A stretch of DNA of 64,000 nucleotides from Punica granatum. Lineage: Eukaryota > Streptophyta > Magnoliopsida > Myrtales > Lythraceae. The stretch's first letter is position 1. Each line of letters starts with the position of its first letter. The DNA lies in assembly GCF_007655135.1 (NCBI RefSeq), contig NC_045128.1, forward strand, positions 11,408,001 to 11,472,000, in the 5' to 3' direction. A model generated the notes under the pieces. The model had not been told where the DNA came from and did no database searches. It saw only the letters and a program-made list of their open reading frames with translations. This document shows, piece by piece, positions 1 to 12,391 of this stretch. The position numbers were made by a program, and so were the translations under genes.

Positions 1-1292
1 ACTGATGAGTTTCTCTTATCCTAGCATAGCTTCGGGTATTTAGGTCGGGTATTCTGGTTCAAAATACAAATACCGGACTAATCGTGAACTTGGCTTAAAA
101 CATAAATGGGGCAGTAGCGGGTTAGGTTATTAGGTTTTAGGGTTTTCCGAGCAAGGAAGACATGTTTTGTAATAATATGTAAAAGCCACAGTATCACAAT
201 AGAGAACAATTCTAAAAGTAACCCACAAACATGAGACTTGACTACAGACATCATGTCTGTCAGTCCTTGAAAACAATGCCGAATACGAAACACCTTCCCG
301 AGGCGATCCTCGATCGATTTACACCTTACGCGCATTTGTCTGTTTAGGGTAGGATTTGCATGCCAAGATACCCGGTTAATAATCAGTTAACTCATGTAAA
401 CTTGGCAATAACAAACCCCTTGCGTGCTTATCTGTATTTGTTTGTTACTTTTCTGCACATGTTTGTTATACAGGTTGAGCCCTAGTCCTTAGGTCATAAT
501 GCACACGGGGTCCAATGCCACTAACCATCGATTATGGGGTCCAACGGCCCACACATCGAGCTTGCATCTTATCAACTTTCGATCTTTCCAAATACACGGT
601 GAGCCCTGAGTGAAATAATAACCGAATGCAAACTGACTGGGATTTAGGCAATGTAATTTGTATATTTATTATTTGAGAGAACAGTGCAAGGCTTTTATTC
701 TGTACATTCATTCATGTAAGAATCCCGGTCGGTGAGTGAACGATTTGAGCGTTGAACCATTTGACTCGGTCTTTGCTACCTAGAGAAGAGTAAACCCGAG
801 GCTTCGCGGTCTTGGTTAGCGGGGAGTCAACCATCACGGTCCGATGAACTGTAATGCAAAGATAGCAAGCCGATTCCTCGATGAGTTGGCCTACTCTTCT
901 CTCGGGTTCTTGGCCCACATCAGTTAGTTCATCGACTTTACAGTGTCAAATCGTGTGAGATGAGCAAAGCCTAATTCACTTGGTAAGTAAATAAAATGGC
1001 AAGCATAGCAAGTTAGAGTACCAAAAGGGCGTGCGAGATATAAGCCCGCACATAACAGAACCCTCTAATCAGAATCTTCGGTTCCGCAAAGACCATTGCC
1101 TTAGCAAACTGGGTATATCCCATACCCCTAGACCCGGGCAACTTACTGGCCTTCGACGTTCGGGTCGTAAATAAGTAAGTGGCGACTACTTCTCACGCGT
1201 GTTCGTCACGTGTCCCTGGGAAGGTGGACACTCTCAAGCTGCTCCCGGCGCATGCATACAGGCCCCGACGAGAGTACATTTGGGTCCGCACA
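1..1292 (+). mobile_element. 3' portion of a long LTR (solo LTR or 3' LTR), cut by the window edge
   Basis: The segment aligns by eye with the 3' ends of the two nested LTRs at about 21.34-22.64 kb and 24.03-25.30 kb. Shared landmarks in order are the 'gatgagtttctg'-like start, the 'ggtaggatttgcatgcc' block, the 'cggtgagccctgag'-type block, 'gtgcgggatata', and the end 'ccccgacgagagt' followed by 'gtccgcaca'. It ends in CA as an LTR should. The 5' end lies outside the window, so the target duplication cannot be tested. Short reading frames here have no recognisable domain. Confidence 0.7.
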
Positions 1293-1406
1293 GGGATCAT
1301 ATGACTAGTTTATTCAAAAAAACAAGCAGGGCTTTTATGTCGTACATTGTTGAAGTGCTTTATGACTTATGGTTTAGTGTTTTGTCTAAAAATTCTATGA
1401 TATACA
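1293..1406. other. Short spacer between LTR end and CACTA element
   Basis: AT-rich sequence with no recognised feature. Its last three bases (1404-1406, ACA) are the left target-site duplication of the CACTA element. Confidence 0.4.
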
Positions 1407-4282
1407 CACTACAGCGAGTTGAATTTTGCCAACATTTTTTTTGTTTTTTTTACATTAGTCAAAGCAAAAAAAAGTTTGAGAAAAACTGTCCCGACATTTC
1501 TCTTAATGTTTCAAACAATGTTGGCCTTGATGCACCCTTAGGCCTCGACGTTTTTCAAAAAACATAGGGAAAACACACTCCTAGGCCGACGTTTTAGAAA
1601 CGTTAGTTAAAAATCAAGTCTAGGCGGACGTTTCAAATGTCAGCAAAAACCTTACCTAGGCTGACATTTGTTGCATTGGGCAGCAGCTGTTTTAAGCCGA
1701 CCTTTGAAACGTCGGCCAAAATCAGGCCTATGCCAACGATTTTAGAGTTGGCCAAAAAAAATGCCTACGCCGACACAAAAGACATTGCCTTAAACATGCC
1801 AAGGCAGATGCTAGAAACTTGACATAGACCATTTTCAATCAAAAAAATAAAAAAGGCAACAGGTTGTCCACAAATTTGACAACCAATTCTCAGTTGTCAA
1901 ATTTGTTGACAAACCCATTGTCAATAATTGATACTCAAAGAAATGAAGTATTGCCACTTGATATCAAATAAATATCACTCTCTAACATCATCCATAACTC
2001 AGCCACATGTACATATCCAAACATAATTACAAGTTATGATAATAATAACCATTAACGAACTGACAACATGTTTTCGATTTTATGACAACCTGTTGCCATG
2101 CCCTAGAAATTTCAAAAACTCTCATTACACTCAAGTATAACTCATAATCATCATAAAAGTATGAAAAAAAGAATCAGATACGATGATAATAGATTATCTC
2201 CAGAACAAAAGAAGGAAAACCCATTCACTCGGTGTCAATACTTCTAACACTCTTAGAGGTAGTTCTGGCCGATTTGGAGATGATGGGATGCAGAAGCGAG
2301 CAGCAGCGTGCAATAGTGAGCAGTAGAGTGCATCGGTAGTAGTTGTGGTAGGTGTGAGCACCAGCAGCGGTAGCAAGGCGAAGCAACAAAGGGAGCAACA
2401 AGAGAAGAATCTAGCAGTAGAGGAGAACGATGGATAGGGTGAGGATGATCGAAGAAATGGAAGAAGAGCCGATGCGAAGGAAGAGGATGAGGGCAAAGGA
2501 GGAGAGGAGATGGAGGACGAAAGTAGAAGTGACGACAGAAGTAAATGAGGAGTGGACTGAAGGAAGGAGACGAGAGATGATAGGAATAGGAGGGAACAAG
2601 ATGGGAGGGGGCATTTAAGAAGAAGAAGAAGAAGAAGGGAGGTAGAATTTTGAATTTTTGAAATATTTTACTTTTTTAAAATTTTAATGAAAATTTTTTA
2701 AATGCCGACGCTTTTGAAACGTCGGCATAAAAAACTTTGGTTGACATTTTGAGAAGCGTCGGCCCATACAACCTTTAGTCAACATTTAAAGTGTTGGCCC
2801 ATGTCGATCTCAGGTGACAACATATTATCCCCTAAAATCTACATGGTGCTTTAAATGTCGGCCCAAGGTTATTTGGATTGAGAAAGTAGATAGGACAATG
2901 AGTTGCCTTATCTGTTGTCATATATGGAGATCAAGTTTCTGAGAGCTCTCGTTCTAAAATTATTATAGAATCATATGGAACTCATCAAAAGTTTTTTAGG
3001 GTCTTGTTTCCTAAGTTATTAGAAGAGATGTTATTATCATAATTTTCAATTAAATAAAAGTACATCATAGCTTGAAAGAGCAGCTAGTATGGATATTCGC
3101 CCGAGATTCGGAACTAAAGAGATACTAGATTCAAATCTTACCAGTAATAACTCTGTACATCACGTTTTTTTTTTCGGTAGAATTACGTCACGTTTTCTCT
3201 TCCTCCATATATTAGCATTAATTCTAAATCTATATACATTGCACGGTTTTAATGTCATAAATTAAGGGTTGACTCGTAAGAACACTACATAGGCCTTTCA
3301 ATTGAAACCAAGTTGTGTGTTTAAGTCCCTTTCATGAAATCAAGTTGTGTGTTTCAAGTAAGGTATTAATATAACATGCACATTCAATTGTTTAATTGGT
3401 CTCTTATAATATATAGTCATGCTTTTGAGAATGTTAGTTTGGTTTCGAGGAAATCCATGCAACAAGGAATTTAAAAATTATTTTGTATAATCGAAATGCT
3501 GCCAATGAATACTTTGCCCTGCTTTTAATTTTAGGTGCGATCTAGTCAAGCTTAGGAGAAACAAGTATCTTATAAATCAATTCTAATTATTGAAAATTGG
3601 GTTTCGATTAGTTTCATACTTTCTAAACAAGTCTCTTGAAGCTTGTACTCCAATAGTCCAAATTGTGATCCCATAAAAGGTTCAAAACCATATATTTTCC
3701 TCAATATAGCATATTCAAAATTTATTTGAAAGAGTTTTCATAAGTAAATCTGTCTTTTGATAAAGAGCGACTATGAATTTGGGTCGATCAATGTCTATTG
3801 AAGGCCATCGTAAATTTAATCTCAAAAGATTTGTTTCATCAACATTATCTTTGATAACATCTTGTATTATATGGAACATATTTTCATAAGAAAACAACAC
3901 GTTACTGTTTCTATTATGAGTTATGAATACCAATACTAATAGATTGTCATAAGGTGATAACGTTTTACCCCTTACACTTTCGACAACATCCAGTATCAAA
4001 ATGATAATATGTGTCAACAATTTAACAACATTAATGACAAAGGTTGATGTTTCAAAAGCTAGAAAAAGTTCCAAAAGCGTCGGAATAGCGTAAAAAAGAG
4101 ACAACGTTTTTTTCTTTTCCGTCTGCTTAACAAAAGTCGACATTTTCCAAAAAGTCAACTAAAAGTTGCTCAATCCCAATGTTCTCCAAAACATCGAGAT
4201 TGACCAGTTCCAGTCAAATTTTCCCGACATTTTGCATCGCGTCGAGCCAAATACATCGGGATTGGCCATTTTTTCTGTAGTG
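1407..4282. mobile_element. Non-autonomous CACTA (En/Spm-like) DNA transposon, 2.9 kb
   Basis: The left end reads CACTACAG and the right end reads CTGTAGTG, the exact inverted complement. Both flanks carry the 3-bp target duplication ACA (1404-1406 and 4283-4285), the size made by CACTA transposases. Both subterminal regions (about 1500-1830, 2700-2870 and 4170-4260) hold many short direct and inverted copies of a GCCGACGTTT / AAACGTCGGC motif, the usual array of transposase-binding sites. No transposase domain is seen; the longest internal frame (3715-4158, minus, 147 codons) is unlike TNPA/TNPD. It therefore looks non-autonomous and would need a transposase supplied elsewhere. Confidence 0.85.
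2440..2640. repeat. Purine-rich tract inside the CACTA element
   Basis: About 200 bases are almost only G and A on the plus strand, ending in a (GAA)n run near 2619-2637. The strand bias opens apparent frames on both strands that encode runs of charged residues (plus) or Ser/Leu (minus); these are compositional artefacts. Confidence 0.6.
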
Positions 4283-4285
4283 ACA

Positions 4286-4825
4286 AACACCTATGTGTGA
4301 TACATGCAAGCATTTACCTAAAAATGTTCAAGTAAATTATTGACCAAAAATTTTCAAGTAAATCACTTATAGCTTTGTTTTACTTGCAATTTGCAATCCA
4401 CTCTCCGCCTGTCGCGCGACAGTTAGGTTGCTAGGCATGCCAAGGCGCAGTTCCAAGATGTGAGAGAGGGTGAAATCACCATCCATCCTCAACAGGCTAA
4501 AGCATTGCACCACAGTCCGATAGTCCATATGGTTAGCCGGTGACTGGGCTTTTGATGTGATGATGTATGATGATGTCGGTCAGTAGGTTGTAGAAGTGTT
4601 ACAGATGATGTCACGGCTTCAAGGGTTAAGTCGTTTAAGTTCTCCCAGACGTGTGCATGATGTTTAACCCAATTATTGTATGAGATGGCCTGGAAGATGG
4701 TCTCAATGAATAAGGGTCACGGCCTAAGGAAGGCTTGTGGAGGGGAGTCTCGGCTAGAGGCAACCGAAATGGACGGGTATTGGCTAGGAGCCTTGACTCG
4801 AATGGATTAACTCCTTGTAGGTGGG
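4286..4825. other. Unassigned spacer
   Basis: This lies between the CACTA right flank and the next LTR. I see no coding domain, terminal repeat or RNA gene. Confidence 0.3.
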
Positions 4826-7800
4826 TGTCAACACCCCATTTAGGTCCACTGACTCAAGGAGAGGACATCAATTGGGCGCCCAGCTACAACTCCTAGAACT
4901 CTAATAGTAGATGGCCTAGTAGACCACGGGTTACTATTAATAGTCGGGTCAACTGGGTCGACCGGACAACCTTGAAGCATAAAGACAAAGAAGAACTCAG
5001 GGTTCCTCCGCAGATCACAGAGAGAAGTCAGAGAGCCCAGACGACGTGAGATCTCGGGCTAGAAAAATCGACTCTTGCAGCACTATTCACCATTCGCTCA
5101 CCGGGCCATCAGAAGGTATCCAGTATGGAGCTCTAAAAATCCCTCATTGTGTCAAACTGATGAAGATCGCCTCTGAGCACACTCTGCAAATCATCTGCTT
5201 GAGCTGGAGCGCTCTTAGTAATCGCAAACAGATCTTCCAGTGAGACTCCCGAGTCACCGATTCGTCAGGCAAATCGTGGACGCCCGAGGACAGGTCTAGC
5301 CAGATCTAGGGGTTCTTAGGTCCATGGAGCACTCTTCAAACTGCTCTCTGAAAATCATTTTCCCCTCCTGAGTGGAAAAAAGGGCCATTTCGATGAGATT
5401 CTCAAGCCGGTGGCTCGTTTGGCGAAATGTTAACACCCGAGATCAAGCCCGGCCTGTTCTAGTGACCCCAAGGGCCTGGGAGAACATTTTAGTTCGGACT
5501 GCACAAATCATACAGGCTTCCCGGGTAGCTCTAGAAAGGTCTCAAACGCCACCCGGCAAATCTTTGGGATCTGTTTCCGACAAGCGAAGAACACAGTAGT
5601 CTCCGGGCACTTTGAGACACTTGGAAATAGTTAGAGAAGTTTGACTACAAATCCTCGGGTCGTCTTCGGTTTGCCGTTTGCAGCGAAGGCCGCGTTGTCA
5701 ATTGTTCAGCCCCCAACGACAAAGCATATCAAAACAACCGATGTCGAACGCAGACACACAAAAGGTCAACAGAAATAGTTAATTTTTCTCGAATCGCTCG
5801 AATCAAGCAAAAGCGACTTTCGAGCCTTCGGGTCCTCAAGTTATTGGTCTACGCGAAACATGTCGATATTAGGCTCGTTGGAATACTCTCATTTCCAATA
5901 TCGACAATATGCCATCCATTCAGGTTAAAAAACTCGAACGCACAATCGACTGAGACCCGAGCTTCTCCGACTTCCCTCAATGGCCGACCACCTTCTCATC
6001 TCTCTTTCCCTTGATTTGAGGAGCCTTGTTCCCTATCTTGAACACAAGAGGACTACTTCACATCCATCTCTTCTCCTTTCTAATCTTGCCCCACCTCTAA
6101 TCCTCTCAATTCAGTAACCACCCTCCCTAATCCTTTTCTAATCTTAATTTGCTTTGCTTCTTAACACCTATATATAAGCATAAATGCAAAACAAGTACTT
6201 TACTCTTTACAATTCCTTCTCTCTCTAAGCCTTTAGCTTTCAAAAATCCTCTCAAGCATTCTTACTTCCTCCCAATCTCCATAATTCGGCCAGCCCCACT
6301 CCAAGGCCAAAATCGGCCTCACTTTATCAAGAAACTATCTGATTTACTAGCGACTGCTCCCTGACCTGGCCCAAACTCGAAACAAACCACACATCCTACA
6401 TGCATTCGACCTCCTGAATCCATTGGCAAGGTCCGTCTTTCCATTTGAAGTCTCAATCAACCCCCCCAACCTAGGTCAGTAGCGGTCTTCTTTGAGTTTT
6501 CCCACTTTCAGCGAGTTTCCTTCTTCCATGACTAAGGTGAGTCGTGCCTACATCCTTGGACGGGCCACCCACGGCCTTCTCTCTTCCCCATGACAAGGAG
6601 GTCATGGTCCAAGAGCCGTTCTACCAAGTACAACCACCGCTCGAGCCTTCCTCTTCTTTTCAAGTCACTCTTCCTCTATCTCGGGTTTCTACCCATGAGG
6701 GTCAACCCACTGCCCAACGACCCAGGCGCCAACCCTAGTCCTCATCAGGGACCTCTCAGCCACCATGAACCACTGAACACAGCCATGACAATAGTCCCGA
6801 CTCAGCCTTCCAACCAAACAACCCTAGGGTGTCCTTCTTGCACTTCTTAGGTCACCCAACTCCACCAAGGGCAACGCCCTTCCTCCCTCTCTTTATCTCT
6901 TTATTTTATCTTGTTTTGTAGGTCGGGAACCTCTCGGAAGACCCCTGACCAGTCACAACATCCCAGCAACGGTTCCAGCCCCTTCCAGCCCTTCCCTCCA
7001 CTTATTTCCACCCCCATGGCCTAGATATTATCATCAAGCCTTTTAGAGAAGCTAGGACTTCGAGATTTGCATGTGTATGGGGTAATAAGGCGGTCCCCGA
7101 CCAACTTAATGCATGTTTTGGTTTAAAACGTCCTAAGTTTGTTTGCATGACCGTTTAATGATATATTTTGTGCTAGCATGACGGGAAAGGTTGAGAATCG
7201 GGCCTAAGGAAACTTATCTCGACCCGAGGCGGTCCATGGGGGCCTCTCGGCCGCTTCCTCGTGGAGGAGGCCGAGAGCTCCCTTAGACTTGCTTGGGCCC
7301 TTGGAAGGTTCCTTCTCTCCGATTTTAATAGTTTCCCGTTTTGCTCTGTTTTCTCGTTTTCCGTACTAGTGTCGTTTTATCAATTCCATTTAATATCATG
7401 TTTTATGTATGTTTGTGTCGTTGCATGTATTTTTCGCTATCATGGCGGCATCGACCTTGTATATGTTTGCTATTATCGTATTTAATGAGTGATGCATGCA
7501 GAAAACGGTCAAAATTGGGGTTGAGGACACCTCGACCCAAGTCAGGTCAAAGGACCTCTCGGTCACACCCGTGAGGGTGGGGTTGAGAGCCCCTTGACCC
7601 ATCTCGGGTCTATGATGCCCTCCCCCTCCTTGATTTAGCTTATTTCCGGATTTTTGTGCAATCTTGTTTCCCATACCGATGTTAATTTGATGGTTAATCA
7701 CTCTTTTAGCGCGTTAAATATGAGGACCGTCGTGGGCCCACAAGTGCCCAAGGGGCTCTTGGCCATCCCTGGCCAAGCCTCCTTAGCCCATGATAACCCG

Positions 7801-8910
7801 TCACGGTTCTCGTGTCGCGAGTCGTTCTCAAAGCTTAAAACGATCGGAGATTAGAATTCCATTCGGACAGTCCACCCATGATCGACTCGATAATTTGAAA
7901 CCCAAAAATTCAAAGCATTCGGCAAATTCACTCAATTTAATTGATCTCACTCGAGTAGTAATTGGGACGATCAATTCAGCAAATTAATTCACACGATACT
8001 TTTAATATATTGCACAAACCGGCTAATAATCTGTAATTGCGTCGATAGATCCTGAACCGATAGCCATGCCCTTTTCAAAACCCATAATTTTCAACAAAAT
8101 ACCGAGACACGTAGTACGCATAGCATGGAAATCTAGGGAGGACTTGAGCGTCCTGACTCGAGTTTGGGCCAGATTTGAGGCGGCTCGAGCCGGAATGTCG
8201 GAGTTCTTCTTAGACCACTTTCGGACGGAGCGACTAGTCTCCGACTCCTTCGAGGTCCACATGACCTTGATGAGTCCAAGGGTTTGGTCGACACCGGCTA
8301 CTAACCTCAACAATCCGTATTATACAGTCTCGGCTTTCTCTTCACATAGACACATTTTTCGACTTAAGGACACGACGATCGGTTCATGACTTGCCGACAA
8401 TCCTAGGGTTAGAGTAGTCGAAACACTCTGAGCCACAGGAAAAGGTAGGCAGCCCGTGCGGGAGTAAGTTTCACTGCACAGCCCTCTTTTTCTGACCGAA
8501 GTGTTTTGAGCATTCTAGCATAGATCGGACACTTATGAACGTGGACCAGAGATGCGAGTGGGGGAGGCCCGTGAAAGGTTGTCCGGTCCTTCGTAGGACA
8601 TGAGCAGAAATCTTAGCAACCCCATAGTGTTTCACATTCCCATTTTTCTAAGTTTGTGTTTAGACCTGGTTTATCCATCATAAAACACAAAACTGGGCTA
8701 ATCACACACCCGACATAATCAAACACAGGGAAATGGTTAGGCAAAACCTTAGGTTTTAGGATCTCGACAAAACATACTTTGTCATAATCTGTTAACTTGT
8801 CAGTGTCACAAAATAGAAGGATATAAAGCAAACACACACATTCGAGATTTGACAACATACATCATGTCTATCAAGTCTTTTCTTAATCAAAGCCAAATGC
8901 TACATGCCAT
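4826..8910 (+). mobile_element. Diverged, 3'-truncated copy of the long LTR
   Basis: It begins TGTCAACACCCC, the same start as the LTRs at 15235 and 17368, and follows the same order of blocks: a pyrimidine-rich leader, a TATA-like box (6168-6177), the block around 7030 matching 'gaggagttagggtt' of the other copies, the block near 7800-8090 with 'gcccttttcaaaa', and the 8690-8910 region. Similarity is lost near 8910, where the others continue with 'gtttgtctagggtagg', so the last kilobase is missing or replaced. It is clearly more diverged than the nested pair. Small open frames in it have no recognised domain. Confidence 0.6.
6168..6177 (+). promoter_or_regulatory. TATA-like box of the LTR
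   Basis: CTATATATAAG in a pyrimidine-rich context, about 1.34 kb after the LTR start. Equivalent boxes occur at 16760-16768 and 18988-18996 in the other two copies, which supports it as the U3/R promoter of this family. Confidence 0.45.
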
Positions 8911-10781
8911 TTCAGGGCGACCGGAAGCCCTGACTTGACGAAACCATGCTTAGCCCGGAAGCGTTGGAACGGGTATAAAGGATAAAACCGATGGGATCGG
9001 CAGGGTGCTCCGGAAAGCTATTGGATTATAGGCAAAGGTGTGTGAAAGATAAAGTATGTACGTGCACGACGGAAAAGGTAAGTACGGTAAGGACAGATAT
9101 TGAGGTGCGGGAGTGGGTAAAGATACACATAGAGTGCGTGAGTGGAATTGAAGGTAAGAAAAGAAGTAAAGATAGATTGGCATTGAGCCGTTAAAAATGC
9201 TTAAATGTATTCATATTGAAAGGTAAAGATATATCGACGTAGAATCGAGGCATTAAGTCGGCTGTGTGTTTGTTGCGGGGAGAGCTTACAGTGAATGCCC
9301 TTGTTTACTCTTATAGGGCCGGACCTAGGAGACCTCGAACAGAGCAAGTTTCAGCCTTATTGGAACAAAGTAAAGATAATAAGCAACAATTTAAGAGTTT
9401 CCCAACTTAATAGCTAAAACTAGGAAACTATATCTTTCTAGCTAGAGAGAGGGAAATTGCCTAACATGAACAAATACTCTTGTCAATCTTCAAGTAATCT
9501 CCAAAACTGTGACATCTAACCAAGGAAATGTTCGTTGGTTGCCCAAATCAAGACACCAATTGTATCCCTTGCCTTTGGACGCACATATCAGCTCGCATAG
9601 TAAAGAAATCAACGCAAAGTCCTTACGTGAGCTCCATTCTCTTGCGTGTCCGGTTATTCCCATGTTCAGTGTGATTCGCTAAGGAAATGATCCCTAGCAG
9701 CCATGTAAAAATGCCAAATTTCCTGCGTGTATGTCCAGGTTCGCGTGTCATTGTTATCTTGGAAAGAAACGAAATTCTTCCATAATGAGAGTTGTTCAGC
9801 TGATATCCTCAGCTAATCCAAACAAATCAGCCTAACTAGAAGTTGCCATAACCTCTCGAATACCTAACCCATCAATGGTTGTCCGAATTGGGTAGTGCCG
9901 TGGATCTTTGAATTGGGTCATCGAGTGCTTGATCATGGACCACTCCTTCACACGGGCCTCCTTGAGCGTCCAATGTCTTGTGCCACGGGCCTCAAATTAT
10001 ACCCAAATTCAACCAATTAAGTTGGATCTTGATCACATACCTCATGGGCTCTGTAAGGTCCGCTAGATGCAAAAAATGAGTGTAAACAACTCAAATAAAT
10101 TATTTGACATCAGGTAATTTACTTGTAAAAATACAAGTAATTTATTATTAGGATAGGTTCGATCGGGTCTACGAGTTTTGTTCAGGGAATTGCGTAAAAC
10201 TTTTCCTCTAATCGGTTTTTTTATATTTATTTTTTGGGTTAATTTTATACTTATTATTTAGGAAGTATATTCTTGGGGGCCAAACATACAATAATTTTTT
10301 AAATGAATAATGCAGAATAGTATTTTAATATAGCTGACAACTTATAGGTAAATTACATGCGTAAAACATGGAACAGAAAAGTCAGAGATTCCTCTCAGGC
10401 ACAAGACAGAAAAAAACGACGACTCTCTCATCAGCACACAGGTTGTGAATTTATGACATAATTAATCTTACAAACAATGTATATTAGCGTTTTAAGAATT
10501 ATGTGAGAATCGGGGAAGGCTCTTCCGATTGATTTAGAAGGTGAAATGAAGATCGAAGTTCATGCTGTTTAATTGACAAAGTATGGTATGGAAAAGAGGT
10601 AAGTGTGGGGACAAATTAAAGAGAACTAGAATAATTCTAATCATCGGGTAGTAAGATCCTCGGGATCATGCAACACAAAGCTGGTCAAGATATCGGGGCT
10701 ATTCCACTATTGGATCTGATCCAAAGAGCGGTCGTTGAAGACTCTATATAGTCCAGATTAGGGAAGCCTTGAGATGAGGAT
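8911..10781. other. Unassigned sequence downstream of the ATL gene
   Basis: No coding domain is recognised. Part of 9350-10060 has a retroelement-like look (repeated 'gcgtgtc' stretches), but I see no termini, primer site or protein remnant. The 10100-10500 part is AT-rich and probably includes the 3' region of the ATL gene. Confidence 0.3.
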
Positions 10782-12167
10782 TTACAGGGCCATGGGATCG
10801 GGTTTCGGCTTTGTCGTGTTAATTACGTCCAGGGGGCCCTGACGCGAGCTAGAGCTTTGCTCCCTATTAGCAAACCACTGAACTGTTCTTCTTGCAATTG
10901 GGAGCCAAAGCTTCCTCCTCCTCTCCTCCTTCCTATTCCCTTTACTGTATCTCCCGCTCCTCCCAATATTCAAATCTCTGAACCTCGAGACTGCCGTGAT
11001 CTCAGACTGCGACCTCGTTTCCACATCCAAAACGATATTTGAGCCATTTGTTTGCGATAATTGGTTCTCGGTGTTAGCTACTGGCCTTATGGAAGGACCC
11101 GAGACCAGGCCGGTTTTATTGATTGAGCTCAGCTTGCTCTCAAACAGCCTCTTCCTGTCCATCCGCTCCTTAATAATCATCCCTATTTGGTCGTTATCAA
11201 CCCTGCAATGGGCTGCCATGGTACTTCCCTTGTACGGTTCCAGGGCCGAGAACCGGTCGCTCAAGAGTGCATTAAGCATCTCAGAGTTTAAGAACATCAA
11301 GTCAGAGGAGCTCACGTTGCTCCATCGATTCTGGAACACGACATTGGACACAACAATCCTATGATTCAACTTGTGCAACATCTTTTGATTGCCTTCTTCT
11401 TGGATGATCAAGCTCTCCTCATCCTTGCCATTGCTACTGCTGTTGTTGTTTGAACCCCTGAAGACTTTCCGGAAGCTGCTACCTATCCCGATGTTGAATC
11501 TTGATGATGACCCATTACCGTCAGAGCTTTCCTCCTCCCGTTCAATGAAGATCTCAAGGCTGTTAGGATCCTGAATCCTCTCCGACACGCTCGAGTTAAG
11601 CAGTCGCATGCTATTGGAGTAACCAAAGATGCTTGGGTCATCGGTGCTGACCCGATGGCGGCAGAGCGGGCAGGTAGAGTGCCGCTTGAGCCAATGGTCG
11701 ATGCAGTCAATGTGAAATGCATGCTTGCACTTGGGCAGGAGCCGGAGGATCTCTATGTCCTCGAACTTTGACAGGCAGACGGAGCACTCAAGCCCGGCAC
11801 GGGAACCCCGGAGGGAGGAGTACCGGAAGAAAGGAAGGGACTCGATCACGGTCCTGTCAATCCCCGAAAATTGCCGGGACCTTGTGACAGCGTTGTTGTT
11901 GTTGTTGTTAACTGTCCCGCTCCAGTGGCAGTACTTGAGGCACATGAGGAGGATCAAGGTGAGGGCGAACATGATGGTGAGAATCCCTATAACAACCACC
12001 AAGCTCGGTTGGAAGTTGGACACTGCATCGTTCGACGTCAGATCATACCCGTACTGAGCTTGAACAAGAACACCATTATCAAGTAAACCAAGACTAAGGA
12101 TGATCAATAGAACTAGAGGAGTGAGAGGGAGAATATGTGTAATTTGCTCCATCTCTTGAGACAGCAT
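10782..12167 (-). CDS. ATL-family RING-H2 E3 ubiquitin-protein ligase (ATL42/43-like)
   Basis: This intronless gene encodes a membrane-bound RING-H2 ligase, a family that passes ubiquitin from E2 enzymes to targets, often in defence or hormone responses. The open frame reaches 12281, but a TATA box at 12250-12259 would lie inside that extension. I therefore start at the ATG at 12167 (461 aa; 12152 is the alternative). From that start, residues about 12-34 form a signal peptide or first hydrophobic segment. Residues about 54-78 form the transmembrane helix, followed by an Asn run, the GLD-like stretch GIDRTVIESLPFF (102-114), and a complete RING-H2 (about 128-169) with all eight Cys/His ligands and the ATL-typical DHWLKRHSTCPLC. 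The long Ser-rich tail with a basic patch (GNRKEERRRKLW) suits ATL42/ATL43-type members. Which Arabidopsis gene it matches is not settled. Confidence 0.92.
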   Translation of the reverse strand: MLSQEMEQITHILPLTPLVLLIILSLGLLDNGVLVQAQYGYDLTSNDAVSNFQPSLVVVIGILTIMFALTLILLMCLKYCHWSGTVNNNNNNAVTRSRQFSGIDRTVIESLPFFRYSSLRGSRAGLECSVCLSKFEDIEILRLLPKCKHAFHIDCIDHWLKRHSTCPLCRHRVSTDDPSIFGYSNSMRLLNSSVSERIQDPNSLEIFIEREEESSDGNGSSSRFNIGIGSSFRKVFRGSNNNSSSNGKDEESLIIQEEGNQKMLHKLNHRIVVSNVVFQNRWSNVSSSDLMFLNSEMLNALLSDRFSALEPYKGSTMAAHCRVDNDQIGMIIKERMDRKRLFESKLSSINKTGLVSGPSIRPVANTENQLSQTNGSNIVLDVETRSQSEITAVSRFRDLNIGRSGRYSKGNRKEERRRKLWLPIARRTVQWFANREQSSSSRQGPLDVINTTKPKPDPMAL

Positions 12168-12249
12168 AGAAACCTTAAAATGTGGGTCTTGTTGGGAAGG
12201 CGACAGTAACTCAGTTTTCAAAGGGAGGTTAGTTAAATGGATGTACTCT

Positions 12250-12259
12250 TTATATATAG
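12250..12259 (-). promoter_or_regulatory. Likely TATA box of the ATL gene
   Basis: On the minus strand the sequence is TATATATAAA, about 83 bp upstream of the ATG at 12167 and downstream of the first in-frame ATG at 12281. A start of transcription about 30 bp further on would fall near 12220 and exclude the upstream ATG. Confidence 0.6.
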
Positions 12260-12281
12260 AAGAAGCATGAGAGAACTTCAC

Positions 12282-12391
12282 AACATGTCTTTGTTTTATT
12301 CCTTATTCGTCAAGTTACGAGCTATTCTCATCTTATTGATCAAGATAATCACCTTTAGGGACTTGAAAATAACTATGAAGTGCTTTACAAT
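12282..12391. other. Upstream region of the ATL gene
   Basis: AT-rich sequence between the upstream ATG of the ATL frame and the tandem duplication. No discrete motif is recognised. Confidence 0.3.

Noticed and set aside
2194..2618. Ser/Leu-rich (minus) and Glu/Arg-rich (plus) frames
   Set aside because: They come from a purine-rich tract inside the CACTA element.
3715..4158. 147-codon frame on the minus strand
   Set aside because: It overlaps the CACTA right subterminal region and shows no transposase motif; probably chance.
4826..9194. Many 60-107 codon frames
   Set aside because: They lie in LTR sequence and are not conserved between the LTR copies.
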